From Bryobacter sp. (lineage in GTDB: Bacteria; Acidobacteriota; Terriglobia; Bryobacterales; Bryobacteraceae), in assembly GCA_022843605.1 (NCBI GenBank), contig JALHNI010000002.1:54996-118995 (forward strand): DNA of 64,000 nt, written 5' to 3'. A model generated the notes under the pieces. The model was not told the DNA's origin and made no database searches. It saw only the letters and a list, made by a program, of their open reading frames with translations. Below, in pieces: positions 52,696-62,771 of this stretch (within the stretch, counting starts at the first letter, position 1; every line of letters begins with the position of its first letter). The position numbers and the translations under genes were made by a program.

Positions 52696-54108
52696 CTAGC
52701 CGCTGCTCCGGCGGCCACGGATGCGGCCAGCCCGGGGGGTGAACCCTTCATAATGGCGCATGATGAGCTGCGCCTCAATTTGGTTCACAGTATCCATTGC
52801 AACACCCACCACGATCAGCAGTGAGGTGCCACCAAAGTAAAAATTGACTCCCAACCCATCCAGTAGCCAGCGCGGGAAGGTGGAATCGATAAAGTTGCCC
52901 ACCAGCGGAAGGCGCTGCAGTTTGATTCCCGCGATCATGATTTCGGGCAAGAGCGACAGGACGGCGAGATACAGGCCGCCGACCACCGTGATTCGGGTGA
53001 GAATTCGGTTCATGAAGGCGGCCGTGTTCGGACCCGGCCGAATGCCAGGGATAAAGCCGCCATGCTTGCGCATGTTGTCCGCCGCTTCGTTCGGATTGAA
53101 GATGATCGAAACGTAGAAGAAGCAGAAGAAAACGATGAGCGCCGTGTAAAGAATGAAGTAAAGAGGCTGGGTTTGACCGATGGCGGTGAGGAGACCACTG
53201 AAGAATGCGTTCTTGCGAACCCAATCGATCTGCAGCGCCGATTGCGGGAAGGTCAGGAGGGATTGGGCGAAGATCACCGGGATCACTCCACCGGCGTTCA
53301 CCTTGAGGGGCATGTAAGTGGACTGTCCACCCATCATGCGGCGGCCAACAACGCGCTTGGCGTATTGGATGGGGATGCGGCGTTCGCCCCGCTCGACGAG
53401 CACCACCATGCCAATGACGGCGATCATCACCGCGAGGATGATGAGTACGTGGAGAGCACTCCACTGTCCAATGACGACATTGTTGTAAATTTCTCGCATC
53501 GCCGTGGGTAGTCCGATGACGATGCCGGTGAAGATGATCAGCGACATGCCGTTGCCGATGCCGCGCTCGGTGATCTGTTCACCCAGCCACATGATGAAGG
53601 CCGTACCGGTGGTGAGCGTGATGATCGTCATCAGGGTGAAGCCAAGGCCGGGATTGATGACGAAGCCACCACCCATCTGCCCTTGACCAGCCGACTGAAG
53701 CAGGGTGGCGATGGCGGCAGACTGGAACAGAGCCAGAGCGACCGTCAGGTAACGGGTCCATTGGGTGATTTTGCGCCGACCCAATTCGCCTTCCTTGGAG
53801 AGCTTTTCGAGGGTCGGCACCACAACGGTGAGCAACTGGAGGATGATCGACGAGGTGATGTAGGGCATGATGCCCAGAGCAAAGATCGTCAAACGCCGGA
53901 ACATTCCGCCAGAGAACAGATCCATGAAGCCAAAGAGCGTTCCCTGGGCTTGCTGGAAGAACTGTTCCAACCGATTGGCGTCAATTCCCGGGGTAGGGAT
54001 GTGAGCACCGAGCCGGTAGATGGCGAGCATCGCGAGCGTGAATAGAACGCGGTTCCGTAGATCCGGAATCCGGAAGATATTCGTTACCGCTTCGAAAAAC
54101 TTTCCCAT
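52696..54108 (-). CDS. secY: Protein translocase subunit SecY
   Basis: A 470-residue polytopic protein with ten transmembrane segments, the central pore of the Sec translocon. Recognisable parts are RNRVLFTLAMLAIYRLGAHIPTPGI, SGGMFRRLTIFALGIMPYITSSIILQLL, KEGELGRRKITQWTRYLTV, GIGNGMSLIIFTGI and the C-terminal GGTSLLIVVGVAMDTVNQIEAQLIMRHYEGF. It is in the standard position between rplO and adk. Confidence 0.97.
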   Translation of the reverse strand: MGKFFEAVTNIFRIPDLRNRVLFTLAMLAIYRLGAHIPTPGIDANRLEQFFQQAQGTLFGFMDLFSGGMFRRLTIFALGIMPYITSSIILQLLTVVVPTLEKLSKEGELGRRKITQWTRYLTVALALFQSAAIATLLQSAGQGQMGGGFVINPGLGFTLMTIITLTTGTAFIMWLGEQITERGIGNGMSLIIFTGIVIGLPTAMREIYNNVVIGQWSALHVLIILAVMIAVIGMVVLVERGERRIPIQYAKRVVGRRMMGGQSTYMPLKVNAGGVIPVIFAQSLLTFPQSALQIDWVRKNAFFSGLLTAIGQTQPLYFILYTALIVFFCFFYVSIIFNPNEAADNMRKHGGFIPGIRPGPNTAAFMNRILTRITVVGGLYLAVLSLLPEIMIAGIKLQRLPLVGNFIDSTFPRWLLDGLGVNFYFGGTSLLIVVGVAMDTVNQIEAQLIMRHYEGFTPRAGRIRGRRSSG

Positions 54109-54130
54109 GCGTTTCCTACTAAGCCTGAGC

Positions 54131-54703
54131 TTACTTTTTGACTTTTTTCTTGGCCTTGACGGGCTTCACTGCTTTGACAACCGCTTGACGATTATCCGCC
54201 TTCTTAGCGGTCTTGGGCGGGCGCGCGGCGATTTCGGCTGCCGTCGCGGGTCCAGCGGGACGCACTTCGATCAGCGTGACCGTGCCACCCTGCGCTTTGA
54301 TCTTCTCTTCGGCCGTCTTGGAGATGGCAACCACCGTGACCGAGATCTTACGGGTGATATCGCCGGTGCCGAGGACCTTAAGTCCCTTGCCCAACTTCTT
54401 GACGACGCCCATTTTCTTCAGGATAGCGGAGTCGAAGGAGTCACCTTCGAGTTCGTTGAGTTCCGCCAGGTTGATGATCGAGTATTCTTCGCGGAAGGGG
54501 TTGGTGAAGCCGCGCTTCGGCATCCGGCGGTGAAGGGGCATCTGGCCGCCTTCAAAGCCGCGCATCCGGGAGTAGCCGGAAATCGACTTCTGACCCTTGG
54601 CGCCACGACCGGAAAACTTACCGCGGCCGGAGCCCATGCCCTGGCCAACACGGCGCTGCTTCTTTACCTGACCTTCGGGCTTCTTTAAATCACTGAGATT
54701 CAT
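54131..54703 (-). CDS. rplO: 50S ribosomal protein L15
   Basis: A 190-residue L15, longer than the usual 145. The N-terminal MNLSDLKKPEGQVKKQRRVGQGMGSGRGK and KGQKSISGYSRMRGFEGGQMPLHRRMPKRGF are standard. About 40 residues at the C-terminal end (PPKTAKKADNRQ then VKAVKPVKAKKKVKK) are a Lys/Ala-rich extension. ATG at 54703 follows GGAG at 8 bases. Confidence 0.96.
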   Translation of the reverse strand: MNLSDLKKPEGQVKKQRRVGQGMGSGRGKFSGRGAKGQKSISGYSRMRGFEGGQMPLHRRMPKRGFTNPFREEYSIINLAELNELEGDSFDSAILKKMGVVKKLGKGLKVLGTGDITRKISVTVVAISKTAEEKIKAQGGTVTLIEVRPAGPATAAEIAARPPKTAKKADNRQAVVKAVKPVKAKKKVKK

Positions 54704-54718
54704 GTCTTGTACTCCGCG

Positions 54719-54898
54719 CTATTCGACGATCCGCAACAGGTGCGGCACCTTGAGGACCATGCCCCGGAAAGCCGGCGTGTCGGGCTTTTCGACCGTCCGG
54801 TGCAGCGTCTTCAATCCGAGGGCGGTGACAATTCGCTTGTGTGCCTTCGGCGTGCAGATCATGCTGCGATAGTACTGAATTTTGATGGTGGCAGCCAT
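54719..54898 (-). CDS. rpmD: 50S ribosomal protein L30
   Basis: A 59-residue L30 read directly from the DNA: IKIQYYRSMICTPKAHKR, ALGLKTLHRTVEKPD and FRGMVLKVPHLLRIVE. It lies between rpsE and rplO, the canonical order, with 15 bases to rplO. Confidence 0.93.
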   Translation of the reverse strand: MAATIKIQYYRSMICTPKAHKRIVTALGLKTLHRTVEKPDTPAFRGMVLKVPHLLRIVE

Positions 54899-54910
54899 GG
54901 TAGTTCTCTC

Positions 54911-55429
54911 TTAAGCCTGCAGTTTGTCCAGCGTCAAGCCACGGATTTCGGCCACTTCAGCCTTGTCCCGCAACTGCTCGAGCGCGTTGATCGTTGCCTT
55001 CACTACATTATGGGGGTTGTGCGAACCGAGCGACTTGGTGAGCACGTTCGGGATACCCACGGCCTCAATGACCGCGCGCACCGGTCCACCGGCAATGACG
55101 CCAGTACCAGTTCGGGCCGGCTTCAGCAGCACCTGTCCGGTGCCGAACTTACCAACCACCGGATGCAGAATGGTGTGCTCGAGGGTGTTGACGCGACGAA
55201 GATTCTTCTTCGCGGCTTCAATGCCCTTTTTGATGGCCGAAGGAACTTCCTTCGCCTTGCCGGTTCCGTAGCCCACGACTTTCGCGTTGGCGTCGCCGAT
55301 AACCACCAGCGCCGAGAAGCTCATGTTCTTGCCGCCCTTGACGACTTTGGTGACGCGGTTGATGGAGACGACTTGCTCCTTCAGGCTGAGCGAGCCCACG
55401 TCGATTTTCTTTTTCGGAATAAACGCCAT
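54911..55429 (-). CDS. rpsE: 30S ribosomal protein S5
   Basis: A 172-residue S5. The double-stranded RNA-binding N-terminal domain has [31 protein letters not shown], and the C-terminal domain has [26 protein letters not shown]. It shapes decoding accuracy. It follows rplR after 18 bases. Confidence 0.96.
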   Translation of the reverse strand: MAFIPKKKIDVGSLSLKEQVVSINRVTKVVKGGKNMSFSALVVIGDANAKVVGYGTGKAKEVPSAIKKGIEAAKKNLRRVNTLEHTILHPVVGKFGTGQVLLKPARTGTGVIAGGPVRAVIEAVGIPNVLTKSLGSHNPHNVVKATINALEQLRDKAEVAEIRGLTLDKLQA

Positions 55430-55447
55430 GCTTTTCCTGCTCCCGCC

Positions 55448-55810
55448 CTAGAATTCGAGTCCCGCTTCGCGCGCCGCATCGGCTAACGCTTTGATCCGGC
55501 CATGATAGAGAAATCCGCCGCGGTCGAAAACCACGAGCTTGACGCCCTTTTCCTTGGCGCGCTCGGCAAGCAACGTGCCTACCAGCTTCGCGCCCGTGAT
55601 GTTACCGCCATCCTTACCACCCTTCGACTTCTCAGCCGAAGAGGCGGCGCAAATGGTACGGCCCAATTTGTCGTCGATCACCTGCGCATAGATGTGCTTG
55701 GTGCTGCGGAATACGGCCAACCGCGGCCGTTCGGCCGTTCCGGCGACCCGGCGGCGAATGCGGGTGTGAATTCGCCGGCGAATTTCGTCTTTGTTGATCT
55801 TTTTGACCAT
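55448..55810 (-). CDS. rplR: 50S ribosomal protein L18
   Basis: A 120-residue L18 with [19 protein letters not shown], and [19 protein letters not shown] and [26 protein letters not shown]. It binds 5S rRNA. It follows rplF after 35 bases. Confidence 0.96.
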   Translation of the reverse strand: MVKKINKDEIRRRIHTRIRRRVAGTAERPRLAVFRSTKHIYAQVIDDKLGRTICAASSAEKSKGGKDGGNITGAKLVGTLLAERAKEKGVKLVVFDRGGFLYHGRIKALADAAREAGLEF

Positions 55811-55845
55811 GTTGTCCTCTAAGTAACCCCGATGTTACTGGCCGG

Positions 55846-56391
55846 CTACTTGCCAGCGGCCTTTCCGACCTTCTTGCGGAGCACTTCGCCGGTGTAGCGA
55901 ACGCCCTTCTGTTTGTACGGGTCCGGCTTGCGCAGTTGGCGCATGTTTGCGGCCACCTGCCCGAGCGCCTGGCGGTCGTGGCTGGTGAGCACGATATGAG
56001 TCTGCTTGTCGACCTTGATGTCGACGCCGTCCGGCAACATGAACTCAATGGTGTGCGAATATCCGAGCGAGAAGATCGCAACACGGCCCTTCACATCAAC
56101 ACGGTAACCAATGCCGACAATGTCGAGCTCCCGCGTGAATCCGGCGCTAACGCCGGTAACGGCGTTGGCAGCCAAGGCCCGGGTGAGTCCATGGGCGGCG
56201 CTGTGCTTGTCGCTGGCCCGCTTCACTTCGAGCACATTGTTATTGTTCTCGATGGTGATCCCCGGCTGAATCGGGACGACCAACTTGCCCTTCGGACCCT
56301 CAACCTTGAGCTCACCGCCCGTTGGGGTCGGAGCAATGACCACCTTCACTCCGGCGGGGAGGGGGATCGGCTTTTTTCCAATTCTCGACAT
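55846..56391 (-). CDS. rplF: 50S ribosomal protein L6
   Basis: A 181-residue L6: [25 protein letters not shown], and [12 protein letters not shown] and [11 protein letters not shown], with [25 protein letters not shown] at the end. It binds 23S rRNA near the sarcin-ricin loop. Confidence 0.96.
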   Translation of the reverse strand: MSRIGKKPIPLPAGVKVVIAPTPTGGELKVEGPKGKLVVPIQPGITIENNNNVLEVKRASDKHSAAHGLTRALAANAVTGVSAGFTRELDIVGIGYRVDVKGRVAIFSLGYSHTIEFMLPDGVDIKVDKQTHIVLTSHDRQALGQVAANMRQLRKPDPYKQKGVRYTGEVLRKKVGKAAGK

Positions 56392-56460
56392 ATGTTCTTT
56401 CCGTGTATCCCGTGCTTTCTTGGGTAAGGAGCAGTTCTACGACGTAACTTCTTTCTTCTC

Positions 56461-56859
56461 TTAATAGACCTGGCAGAGTAACTCGCCGCCGACGCCTTGC
56501 TTGCGGGCCGCGGCACCCGTCATGACGCCATGAGGGGTGGTGAGGATGTTGATCCCCAAACCACCGAGCACACGCGGGATCTCTTTCGAATTCACGTATA
56601 CGCGGCAACCGGGCTTCGACAAGCGTACAAGCTTCGAAATCACCGGCTCGTTGGCGGGCGTGTACTTCAGGTAGATACGCACCATTTTGCGCGCACCTTC
56701 ATCCGCCATCTTGAAGTTCATGATGTAGCCCTCTTCTTTAAGAATGCGGGCGATTTCCATCTTGAGCTTCGATGCCGGAACGTCCACCTTCGCGTGACGG
56801 GCGCCAATGGCGTTCCGTACCCGGGTGAGCATATCGGCAATAGGATCCGATGTAGCCAT
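56461..56859 (-). CDS. rpsH: 30S ribosomal protein S8
   Basis: A 132-residue S8: DPIADMLTRVRNAIGARHAKVDVPASKLK, IPRVLGGLGINILTTPHGVMTGAAARKQGVGGELLCQVY. It is the usual repressor of the spc operon through its own mRNA. It follows rpsZ after 27 bases. Confidence 0.96.
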   Translation of the reverse strand: MATSDPIADMLTRVRNAIGARHAKVDVPASKLKMEIARILKEEGYIMNFKMADEGARKMVRIYLKYTPANEPVISKLVRLSKPGCRVYVNSKEIPRVLGGLGINILTTPHGVMTGAAARKQGVGGELLCQVY

Positions 56860-56886
56860 CTGTGTCTCCTCGAAATTCCTTCTTAC

Positions 56887-57111
56887 TTACCAGCTCGACT
56901 TCACGACACCCGGGATCTCGCCGAGCAACGCCAATTGCCGAAAACAGATGCGGCAGAGCTTAAACTTTCCAATAAAACCACGCGGGCGGCCGCATCGCTG
57001 GCAGCGATTACGGAGCCGGCAGGCAAACTTCGCTTTCTTGCCGGCAACATGAGCGCGGGCAATCGCGTCAGCGAATTTCCGGTCTTTGGCTTCTTTTGCG
57101 GTAGTGGCCAT
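56887..57111 (-). CDS. rpsZ: 30S ribosomal protein S14, type Z, N-terminally extended
   Basis: A 74-residue S14 of the zinc-binding type: [25 protein letters not shown] carries the four Cys. Standard type Z proteins have about 61 residues; here the N terminus carries about 13 extra residues ([13 protein letters not shown] and so on). ATG at 57111 follows GAGG at 8 bases and no in-frame start exists closer to the core, so the extension is real. Confidence 0.93.
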   Translation of the reverse strand: MATTAKEAKDRKFADAIARAHVAGKKAKFACRLRNRCQRCGRPRGFIGKFKLCRICFRQLALLGEIPGVVKSSW

Positions 57112-57132
57112 TTCTGATTCCTCTTCGCCTTA

Positions 57133-57684
57133 CTACTTATTGAACGGCATGCCGAGATACTTCAAGAGCGCCAGGCTCTCGGCATCGGTCTTCGCCGTCG
57201 TCGTGATCGAGATGTTCATGCCCTTGGTCTTTTCGACCTTGTTGTAATCGATCTCGGGGAAGATCAACTGGTCCTTAACGGCGAGCGTATAGTTACCGCG
57301 GCCATCGAAGCTCTTGCTCGGGATGCCGCGGAAGTCGCGGACGCGAGGGAGCGCAACACTCACCAGGCGGTCAAGAAATTCGTACATGCGATCACCCCTC
57401 AGGGTGACGCGGCAACCGATGGGCATGCCTTCGCGCAGCTTAAAAGCAGCGATCGACTTGGTGGCCTTGGTGACCACAGGCTTCTGGCCGGTGATGGCGG
57501 CGAGTTCGTTCACCGCGCCGTCCATGAGCTTTGCATTCTGGGTCGCTTCGCCGAGGCCGATGTTGATGGAAATCTTGTCGATTTTCGGCACCGCCATGCG
57601 GTTGGTGTAGCCAAAATCCTTGGTCAGCGCCGGGACGATGCTCTCGAGATACTGTGTTTTGAGTCGGGGTTGGGCGGCAGCCAT
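57133..57684 (-). CDS. rplE: 50S ribosomal protein L5
   Basis: A 183-residue L5: [69 protein letters not shown]. It binds 5S rRNA and the P-site tRNA. It follows rplX after 3 bases. Confidence 0.97.
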   Translation of the reverse strand: MAAAQPRLKTQYLESIVPALTKDFGYTNRMAVPKIDKISINIGLGEATQNAKLMDGAVNELAAITGQKPVVTKATKSIAAFKLREGMPIGCRVTLRGDRMYEFLDRLVSVALPRVRDFRGIPSKSFDGRGNYTLAVKDQLIFPEIDYNKVEKTKGMNISITTTAKTDAESLALLKYLGMPFNK

Positions 57685-57687
57685 GGC

Positions 57688-58068
57688 TTAACCTTTCTTG
57701 TCCAGCACTTCGCCGGTCTTTCGAGCCACGCGGGTGCGCTTGATCTTGTTGCCGATCTTTTCTTCTTTGATGCCCACGCGGGTCGGGGTGCCATCGGCGG
57801 TGACGATCATCACATTCGAGACGTGAATCGTGCCTTCGCTCTCGGCGATGCCGCCCTTGATCTGACGTTGCGGATTGGGCTTCGTGTGGCGCTTCATGAT
57901 CATGACGCCCTCCACCGTGAGCCGGCCGCGCGTATGGTCGACCTCCAGGACGCGGCCCAGCTTGCCGCGATCCTTACCGGTGATCACTTTCACCGTGTCG
58001 TTCTTCTTGATGCGGATCTTGTCCGGCGCACCCTGCGCCTTCTTGCCGTAAAGCTTCTGGACGCCCAT
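57688..58068 (-). CDS. rplX: 50S ribosomal protein L24
   Basis: A 126-residue L24 with the KOW motif KKNDTVKVITGKDRGKLGRVLEVD, and MIMKRHTKPNP. The first 15 residues (MGVQKLYGKKAQGAP) are an N-terminal addition to the family core. It begins 23S assembly. It follows rplN after 1 base. Confidence 0.96.
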   Translation of the reverse strand: MGVQKLYGKKAQGAPDKIRIKKNDTVKVITGKDRGKLGRVLEVDHTRGRLTVEGVMIMKRHTKPNPQRQIKGGIAESEGTIHVSNVMIVTADGTPTRVGIKEEKIGNKIKRTRVARKTGEVLDKKG

Positions 58069-58069
58069 G

Positions 58070-58438
58070 TTAGATGACCTCCGGTGCCAGCGAAACGATC
58101 TTCATGTAGCGCTTGTCGCGGAGCTCACGAGCCACGGGTCCGAAAACGCGCGTGCCTACCGGCTCACCCAATTCATTCACCAGTACCGCGGCGTTCGAAT
58201 CGAAGCGAATGTAGGAGCCGTCCTTGCGGCGAGTCTCTTTCTTCATGCGTACAATGACGCAACGCACAACTTTGCCCTTCTTGACGTTCGAGTCCGGCGC
58301 CGCTTCTTTCACGGCAGCGGTCACGATGTCGCCGAGCCCGGCTCGCAAGCCGAGTCCGCCGCCGCGCGGCAGAATACACTGGAGTTTTTTGGCGCCCGAA
58401 TTATCGGCCACCTCCAGCATTGTTCTCATTCCAATCAT
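58070..58438 (-). CDS. rplN: 50S ribosomal protein L14
   Basis: A 122-residue L14: [69 protein letters not shown]. It forms an intersubunit bridge. Only one base separates its stop from the rplX start. Confidence 0.97.
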   Translation of the reverse strand: MIGMRTMLEVADNSGAKKLQCILPRGGGLGLRAGLGDIVTAAVKEAAPDSNVKKGKVVRCVIVRMKKETRRKDGSYIRFDSNAAVLVNELGEPVGTRVFGPVARELRDKRYMKIVSLAPEVI

Positions 58439-58503
58439 GGCTGCATCTCCCTACAAAATCTCTCTGCGTGGCGCCGTAGCGACCTCCGCGCGGCGAATTC
58501 CGG

Positions 58504-58818
58504 CTAGGCCTTGATTTCGCTCACTTGCACGGCGCGGCGCACGATGGCGTCCAGCGTCCAGCGCTTTAATTTCGACATTGGCCGGGCCTCGATGATCCGG
58601 ACAAAGTCGCCCAACTTGGCGTCCTTCGTTTCGTCATGGGCGTAGAACTTCTTGCGCTTCGTGATGATGCGCTTATAGAAGGGGTGGGTCACGCGGCGCG
58701 TCACCTGGACGCAAATGGTCTTTTCCATCTTGATGGAAACCACTTCACCCGTCTGGGTCTGCTTGTTGGTCTTTTTCTCGCCGGCCACAGTTACAGGGGC
58801 CTTCTTTTCGTCCGCCAT
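58504..58818 (-). CDS. rpsQ: 30S ribosomal protein S17
   Basis: A 104-residue S17 with about 20 extra N-terminal residues ([18 protein letters not shown]). The OB-fold core has [29 protein letters not shown] and [27 protein letters not shown]. It follows rpmC after 3 bases. Confidence 0.95.
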   Translation of the reverse strand: MADEKKAPVTVAGEKKTNKQTQTGEVVSIKMEKTICVQVTRRVTHPFYKRIITKRKKFYAHDETKDAKLGDFVRIIEARPMSKLKRWTLDAIVRRAVQVSEIKA

Positions 58819-58821
58819 GGC

Positions 58822-59019
58822 TTACTTGGCTCCCTTTTTCTTCTCGCCGATGATCGTCAGCAAACGTGCGCGATCCTTCTTTAGCTCGCGCAGCTTTTTC
58901 AAGCCGTCGGCTTGCCCCATGCCCATCTGGAACTTGATCCGGAACATCTGTTCCGAAGATTCCTTCACTTTGTTTTCGAGTTCGGCCACATCCATGGCGC
59001 GGATTTTTTCGGCGGTCAT
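58822..59019 (-). CDS. rpmC: 50S ribosomal protein L29
   Basis: A 65-residue L29, two helices: AEKIRAMDVAELENKVKESSEQMFRIKFQ and ELKKDRARLLTIIGEKKKG. It lines the polypeptide exit and docks trigger factor. It follows rplP after 10 bases. Confidence 0.95.
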   Translation of the reverse strand: MTAEKIRAMDVAELENKVKESSEQMFRIKFQMGMGQADGLKKLRELKKDRARLLTIIGEKKKGAK

Positions 59020-59029
59020 CGTTTTACTC

Positions 59030-59440
59030 TTATCCTTCGCGCGTCACGAACTTCACAGGACAAGGCAGCTTCATCGCCGCCAGACGCATCGCTTCCTGAG
59101 CCAATTCCTTGGTGACGCCTTCCATTTCGAACAAAATTTTGCCCGGCTTGATCACGGCTACCCAGCGGTCAGGAGCACCCTTGCCGCCACCCATGCGGAC
59201 TTCGGCGGGCTTGGAGGTGACACTTTTATCTGGAAAGAGCCGAATCCAAACTTTGCCGCCGCGCTTGATGTGGCGGGTCATCGCGATACGAGCCGCTTCG
59301 ATTTGGCGATCAGTAATCCAGCAAGGCTCCATGGCCTTGAGGCCGAAATCGCCGAAGGAGAGCGTGGAGCCGCGCCAGGCTTTCCCCTTCATACGGCCGC
59401 GTTGTGTTTTGCGGTACTTAACTCGTTTGGGCTGCAACAT
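59030..59440 (-). CDS. rplP: 50S ribosomal protein L16
   Basis: A 136-residue L16: [82 protein letters not shown]. It stabilises tRNA in the A and P sites. Confidence 0.97.
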   Translation of the reverse strand: MLQPKRVKYRKTQRGRMKGKAWRGSTLSFGDFGLKAMEPCWITDRQIEAARIAMTRHIKRGGKVWIRLFPDKSVTSKPAEVRMGGGKGAPDRWVAVIKPGKILFEMEGVTKELAQEAMRLAAMKLPCPVKFVTREG

Positions 59441-59475
59441 GCGATTTTGCTTTCCTTAAAAATTCGGGCCGTGGA

Positions 59476-60366
59476 CTAGCTCTGGGGCTCCGAACCCTCG
59501 GGCGCTACCACTGGAGGAATCGGCGCCGGCTGTACCGGGGGGGCTACCTGAACGGGCGGAATCTGCACCGCACCCGACTCATTGCTGGCCTGCGGAGCAC
59601 CACCGTCGCGAGCCTGAGGCGGTCGGCGGTCATCGGGCCGGCGTCCACCATCACGACGATCGCCATCCCGCGGCGGACCGTCACGACGCGGAGCGCGCGG
59701 ACGCGGCTCAGGGTCATTGCGGAGGCTGCGCTTGCCGGGATGCTCAAGAATTTCGCCCTTGTACACCCAGGTCTTCACGCCGATCACACCGTAGGTGGTG
59801 TGGGCTTCGGCGAAGCCATAATCGATGTCTGCACGAAGCGTGTGCAGCGGCAATTGGCCATGGAGATACCATTCAGTGCGGGCGATTTCAGCGCCATTGA
59901 GACGGCCGGACACGCGAACTTTAATGCCTTTGCAGCCGAAGCGCTGAGCGCTATCAACCGCTTTGCGCATCGCGCGGCGGAAGGCCACGCGCTTTTCGAG
60001 CTGCAGGGCGATCGACTCGGCGACCAGCTGGGCATCAAGCTCCGGCTTGTGCACTTCCTGAATGTCGATAAAGACTTCACGCTGGGTCTTCTTCGCGAGT
60101 TCGCCCTTGAGCTTCTCGATCTCGGCGCCTTTACGACCGATGATGATACCCGGACGGGACGTGCGGATCGTGATCCGCAGCTTGTTGCCGGGGCGATCGA
60201 CTTCGATCGAGCTAACGCCCGCTTGCTTCAGCCGCTCCATGAGCGATTTCTTGAGTTCGATGTCCTCGAACAGCAACTTCGCGTAGTCGTGCTTGGCAAA
60301 CCAGCGGGACCGCCAGGTCTTCGTGACACCCAGCCGGAAGCCAAAAGGATGGACTTTTTGACCCAT
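59476..60366 (-). CDS. rpsC: 30S ribosomal protein S3 with disordered C-terminal tail
   Basis: A 296-residue S3. The KH domain has [26 protein letters not shown] near 64-90 and the C-terminal core has [51 protein letters not shown]. From about residue 216 onward some 80 residues form an Arg/Asp/Pro-rich then Pro/Val-rich low-complexity tail, longer than in most bacteria (E. coli S3 has 233 residues). The tail is likely disordered. Confidence 0.96.
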   Translation of the reverse strand: MGQKVHPFGFRLGVTKTWRSRWFAKHDYAKLLFEDIELKKSLMERLKQAGVSSIEVDRPGNKLRITIRTSRPGIIIGRKGAEIEKLKGELAKKTQREVFIDIQEVHKPELDAQLVAESIALQLEKRVAFRRAMRKAVDSAQRFGCKGIKVRVSGRLNGAEIARTEWYLHGQLPLHTLRADIDYGFAEAHTTYGVIGVKTWVYKGEILEHPGKRSLRNDPEPRPRAPRRDGPPRDGDRRDGGRRPDDRRPPQARDGGAPQASNESGAVQIPPVQVAPPVQPAPIPPVVAPEGSEPQS

Positions 60367-60370
60367 GCGC

Positions 60371-60709
60371 TTACTCTTTCTCCTTGACGGTCACCACAAT
60401 GTGCGACGTGCGGCGCTGGTAGCGGTAAGCACGGCCCATGGGAGCGGGACGGACACGCTTCTGACGCGGGCCCTCATTGACATAGGCTTCCGAGACCATC
60501 AGCTTGTCGACATCGACGCTGTCGTTCTTGTTTCCCGCGTTCGCGATCGCCGAATTGAGAACTTTCTCAACCGTCGGCGCGATGCGCTTATTCACCGTGC
60601 GCAGGATCACACGGGCATCGCCCGCACGCTTCCCGCGGATCATATCGACCACGAGGCGCGCCTTTTGCGCGGACACCCGGACGAATCTGGCTTCAGCTCT
60701 GGCTTCCAT
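60371..60709 (-). CDS. rplV: 50S ribosomal protein L22
   Basis: A 112-residue L22: [67 protein letters not shown]. It reaches the peptide exit tunnel. It follows rpsS after 11 bases. Confidence 0.96.
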   Translation of the reverse strand: MEARAEARFVRVSAQKARLVVDMIRGKRAGDARVILRTVNKRIAPTVEKVLNSAIANAGNKNDSVDVDKLMVSEAYVNEGPRQKRVRPAPMGRAYRYQRRTSHIVVTVKEKE

Positions 60710-60720
60710 CTCGCGATCCT

Positions 60721-60999
60721 TTATTTGCCTTTTTCGTTACTCTTGGCGGCATGGCCCTTGAAGGTCCGCGTGGGCGAAAACTCGCCCAACTTATGCCCCA
60801 CCATGTTTTCGGTGACGTAAACCGGAATGAACTTCTTGCCGTTGTGGACGGCGAGCGTGTGCCCGATGAACTGCGGCGTGATCGTCGACCGGCGCGACCA
60901 GGTCTTGATCACCTTTTTCTCATTCCGCGCATCCATGGCGGTGACTTTGGCCACCACGTGGGTGTCGGTAAAAGGTCCTTTTTTGAGTGAACGGCCCAT
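60721..60999 (-). CDS. rpsS: 30S ribosomal protein S19
   Basis: A 92-residue S19: [68 protein letters not shown]. It binds the 30S head near S13. It follows rplB after 15 bases. Confidence 0.97.
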   Translation of the reverse strand: MGRSLKKGPFTDTHVVAKVTAMDARNEKKVIKTWSRRSTITPQFIGHTLAVHNGKKFIPVYVTENMVGHKLGEFSPTRTFKGHAAKSNEKGK

Positions 61000-61014
61000 A
61001 AGATTCCTCCCGTC

Positions 61015-61842
61015 CTACTTCTTCTGCCGGCGCTGAACAATCATGTTGTCCGTGCGCTTGTTATTTCGCGTCTTGAATCCACGTGTGGGTTGACCCCAGG
61101 GTGTAACCGGATGGCGACCACCCGAAGTACGGCCCTCGCCGCCACCGTGCGGGTGGTCGACCGGGTTCATCGAAACACCGCGATTGTGCGGTTTTTTGCC
61201 TAAATGACGCTTGCGGCCGGCTTTACCAAGCGAAACGTTCTCGTGATCGGTATTGCCGACTTGGCCAATGGTGGCCATGCAGTCGACACTGACCTTACGC
61301 ACTTCACCCGATGGCAGTTTAACCAGCGCCCATTCGGTTTCGCGTGAAATCAATTGCGCCGAACCGCCCGCGGTGCGCACCATCTGCGCGCCTTTACCAG
61401 GCCGGAGCTCAATCGCATGGATCGTGGTGCCAGCGGGGATGTTTTTGATCGGAAGCGCATTGCCCACCAAAATGTCAGCCGTGGGGCCAGACAGGAGCAT
61501 GCTACCCACTTCAATTCCGACGGGAGCCAGAATATAGCGTTTCTCACCATCGGTGTAATGCAACAGCGCGATGCGGGCCGTGCGGTTCGGATCGTACTCG
61601 ATCGTCGCCACTTTGGCCGGCACACCGTCTTTGTCGCGCTTGAAGTCGATGATGCGGTAGCTCTTTTTGGCGCCACCACCACGGAAACGTGAGGAGATTT
61701 GCCCGTAGCTGTTACGACCGCCCGAGCGGACCTTGCCCGCAGTGAGCGACTTCTCCGGCGTCTGCCGGGTGACGTCCGTGCGCGCTTCAACCGACTGGAA
61801 TCGGCGCGTCGGTGTAGTAGGTTTGTAAGTCTTAATCGCCAT
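61015..61842 (-). CDS. rplB: 50S ribosomal protein L2
   Basis: A 275-residue L2. Core signatures are [54 protein letters not shown] and [31 protein letters not shown], which includes the conserved His-rich loop near the peptidyl-transferase centre. Confidence 0.97.
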   Translation of the reverse strand: MAIKTYKPTTPTRRFQSVEARTDVTRQTPEKSLTAGKVRSGGRNSYGQISSRFRGGGAKKSYRIIDFKRDKDGVPAKVATIEYDPNRTARIALLHYTDGEKRYILAPVGIEVGSMLLSGPTADILVGNALPIKNIPAGTTIHAIELRPGKGAQMVRTAGGSAQLISRETEWALVKLPSGEVRKVSVDCMATIGQVGNTDHENVSLGKAGRKRHLGKKPHNRGVSMNPVDHPHGGGEGRTSGGRHPVTPWGQPTRGFKTRNNKRTDNMIVQRRQKK

Positions 61843-61846
61843 CGCT

Positions 61847-62134
61847 CTAGATCTCCGCGAACTCGGGCACTTTCTGCCCGGCCTTCAGTCTCACGTAAGC
61901 TTTCTTCCAGGCCGGACGATATCCCGCAAAGCGACCACGGCGCCGAAGCTTGCCGTCGAACGTGGCGGTGCGGACTTCATCGACCTTCACATTGAAGAGC
62001 TTCTGTACTGCTTCCTTGATTTGCGTCTTGGTGGCAGCGGGAGCAACTTCGAAAACCAGCGTGCGCTCGTTTTCTTTCTTGGTGACGGCCTTCTCGGTAA
62101 TGATGGGGCGCGAGATGACTTCGTATAAATTCAT
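61847..62134 (-). CDS. rplW: 50S ribosomal protein L23
   Basis: A 95-residue L23: [57 protein letters not shown]. It forms the docking site for SRP and trigger factor at the exit. It follows rplD after 2 bases. Confidence 0.96.
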   Translation of the reverse strand: MNLYEVISRPIITEKAVTKKENERTLVFEVAPAATKTQIKEAVQKLFNVKVDEVRTATFDGKLRRRGRFAGYRPAWKKAYVRLKAGQKVPEFAEI

Positions 62135-62136
62135 GG

Positions 62137-62760
62137 TTACTTCAAGGCCTCCGACAATTTTTCGGCGACGGCCTTCGAGATGAAGACATGCTTGTGGCCG
62201 AGCAAGTCGTAGGTCGTCAGGTCCTTGCTCGCGACGAGCTTCACGCCCACCAGATTTCGGGAACCGAGTTCAAGGTTGCGGGACGCCGAGTTATCGACCA
62301 ATAGAGCCGTCTTCGTCGCTGTCAACGTGTCGAGTGCGGTGCGGACGAGCTTAGCCTTGGGCTCCGTGATCGCGAACTGATCAACGATCTTCAATTCGCC
62401 ACTGGCCAATTTGGCCGAGAGAGCAGAGCGAAGCGCGCCGAGGAGCATCTTCTTAGGCAAGCGGTAACTGTAGTCGCGGGGCTGCGGACCGTGAGTGGTG
62501 CCGCCGTGGCGCCAGAGAGGTGAACGGATCGAACCGCTACGCGCCCGGCCGGTGCCTTTCTGCTTCCACAGTTTCTTGCCGGAGCCAGCGACTTCATGCC
62601 GCGTCTTGGTCGCCGCGTTGCCGCCGCGAATGCCCGCCATGTAGTTGCGAACCGACTCATAGATCAGGTTCTGATTGACCGCGGCGCCAAAGACGGCGTC
62701 CGCGAGTTCGAGTTCGCCGACCTTTTGATTTTGGAGATTAATGACGTCTACTTTAGGCAT
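62137..62760 (-). CDS. rplD: 50S ribosomal protein L4
   Basis: A 207-residue L4: QNQKVGELELADAVFGAAVN, RSGSIRSPLWRHGGTTHGPQPRDYSYRLPKKML. In many bacteria L4 represses the S10 operon through its leader. It follows rplC after 11 bases. Confidence 0.96.
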   Translation of the reverse strand: MPKVDVINLQNQKVGELELADAVFGAAVNQNLIYESVRNYMAGIRGGNAATKTRHEVAGSGKKLWKQKGTGRARSGSIRSPLWRHGGTTHGPQPRDYSYRLPKKMLLGALRSALSAKLASGELKIVDQFAITEPKAKLVRTALDTLTATKTALLVDNSASRNLELGSRNLVGVKLVASKDLTTYDLLGHKHVFISKAVAEKLSEALK

Positions 62761-62771
62761 GAGTGGTTCTC

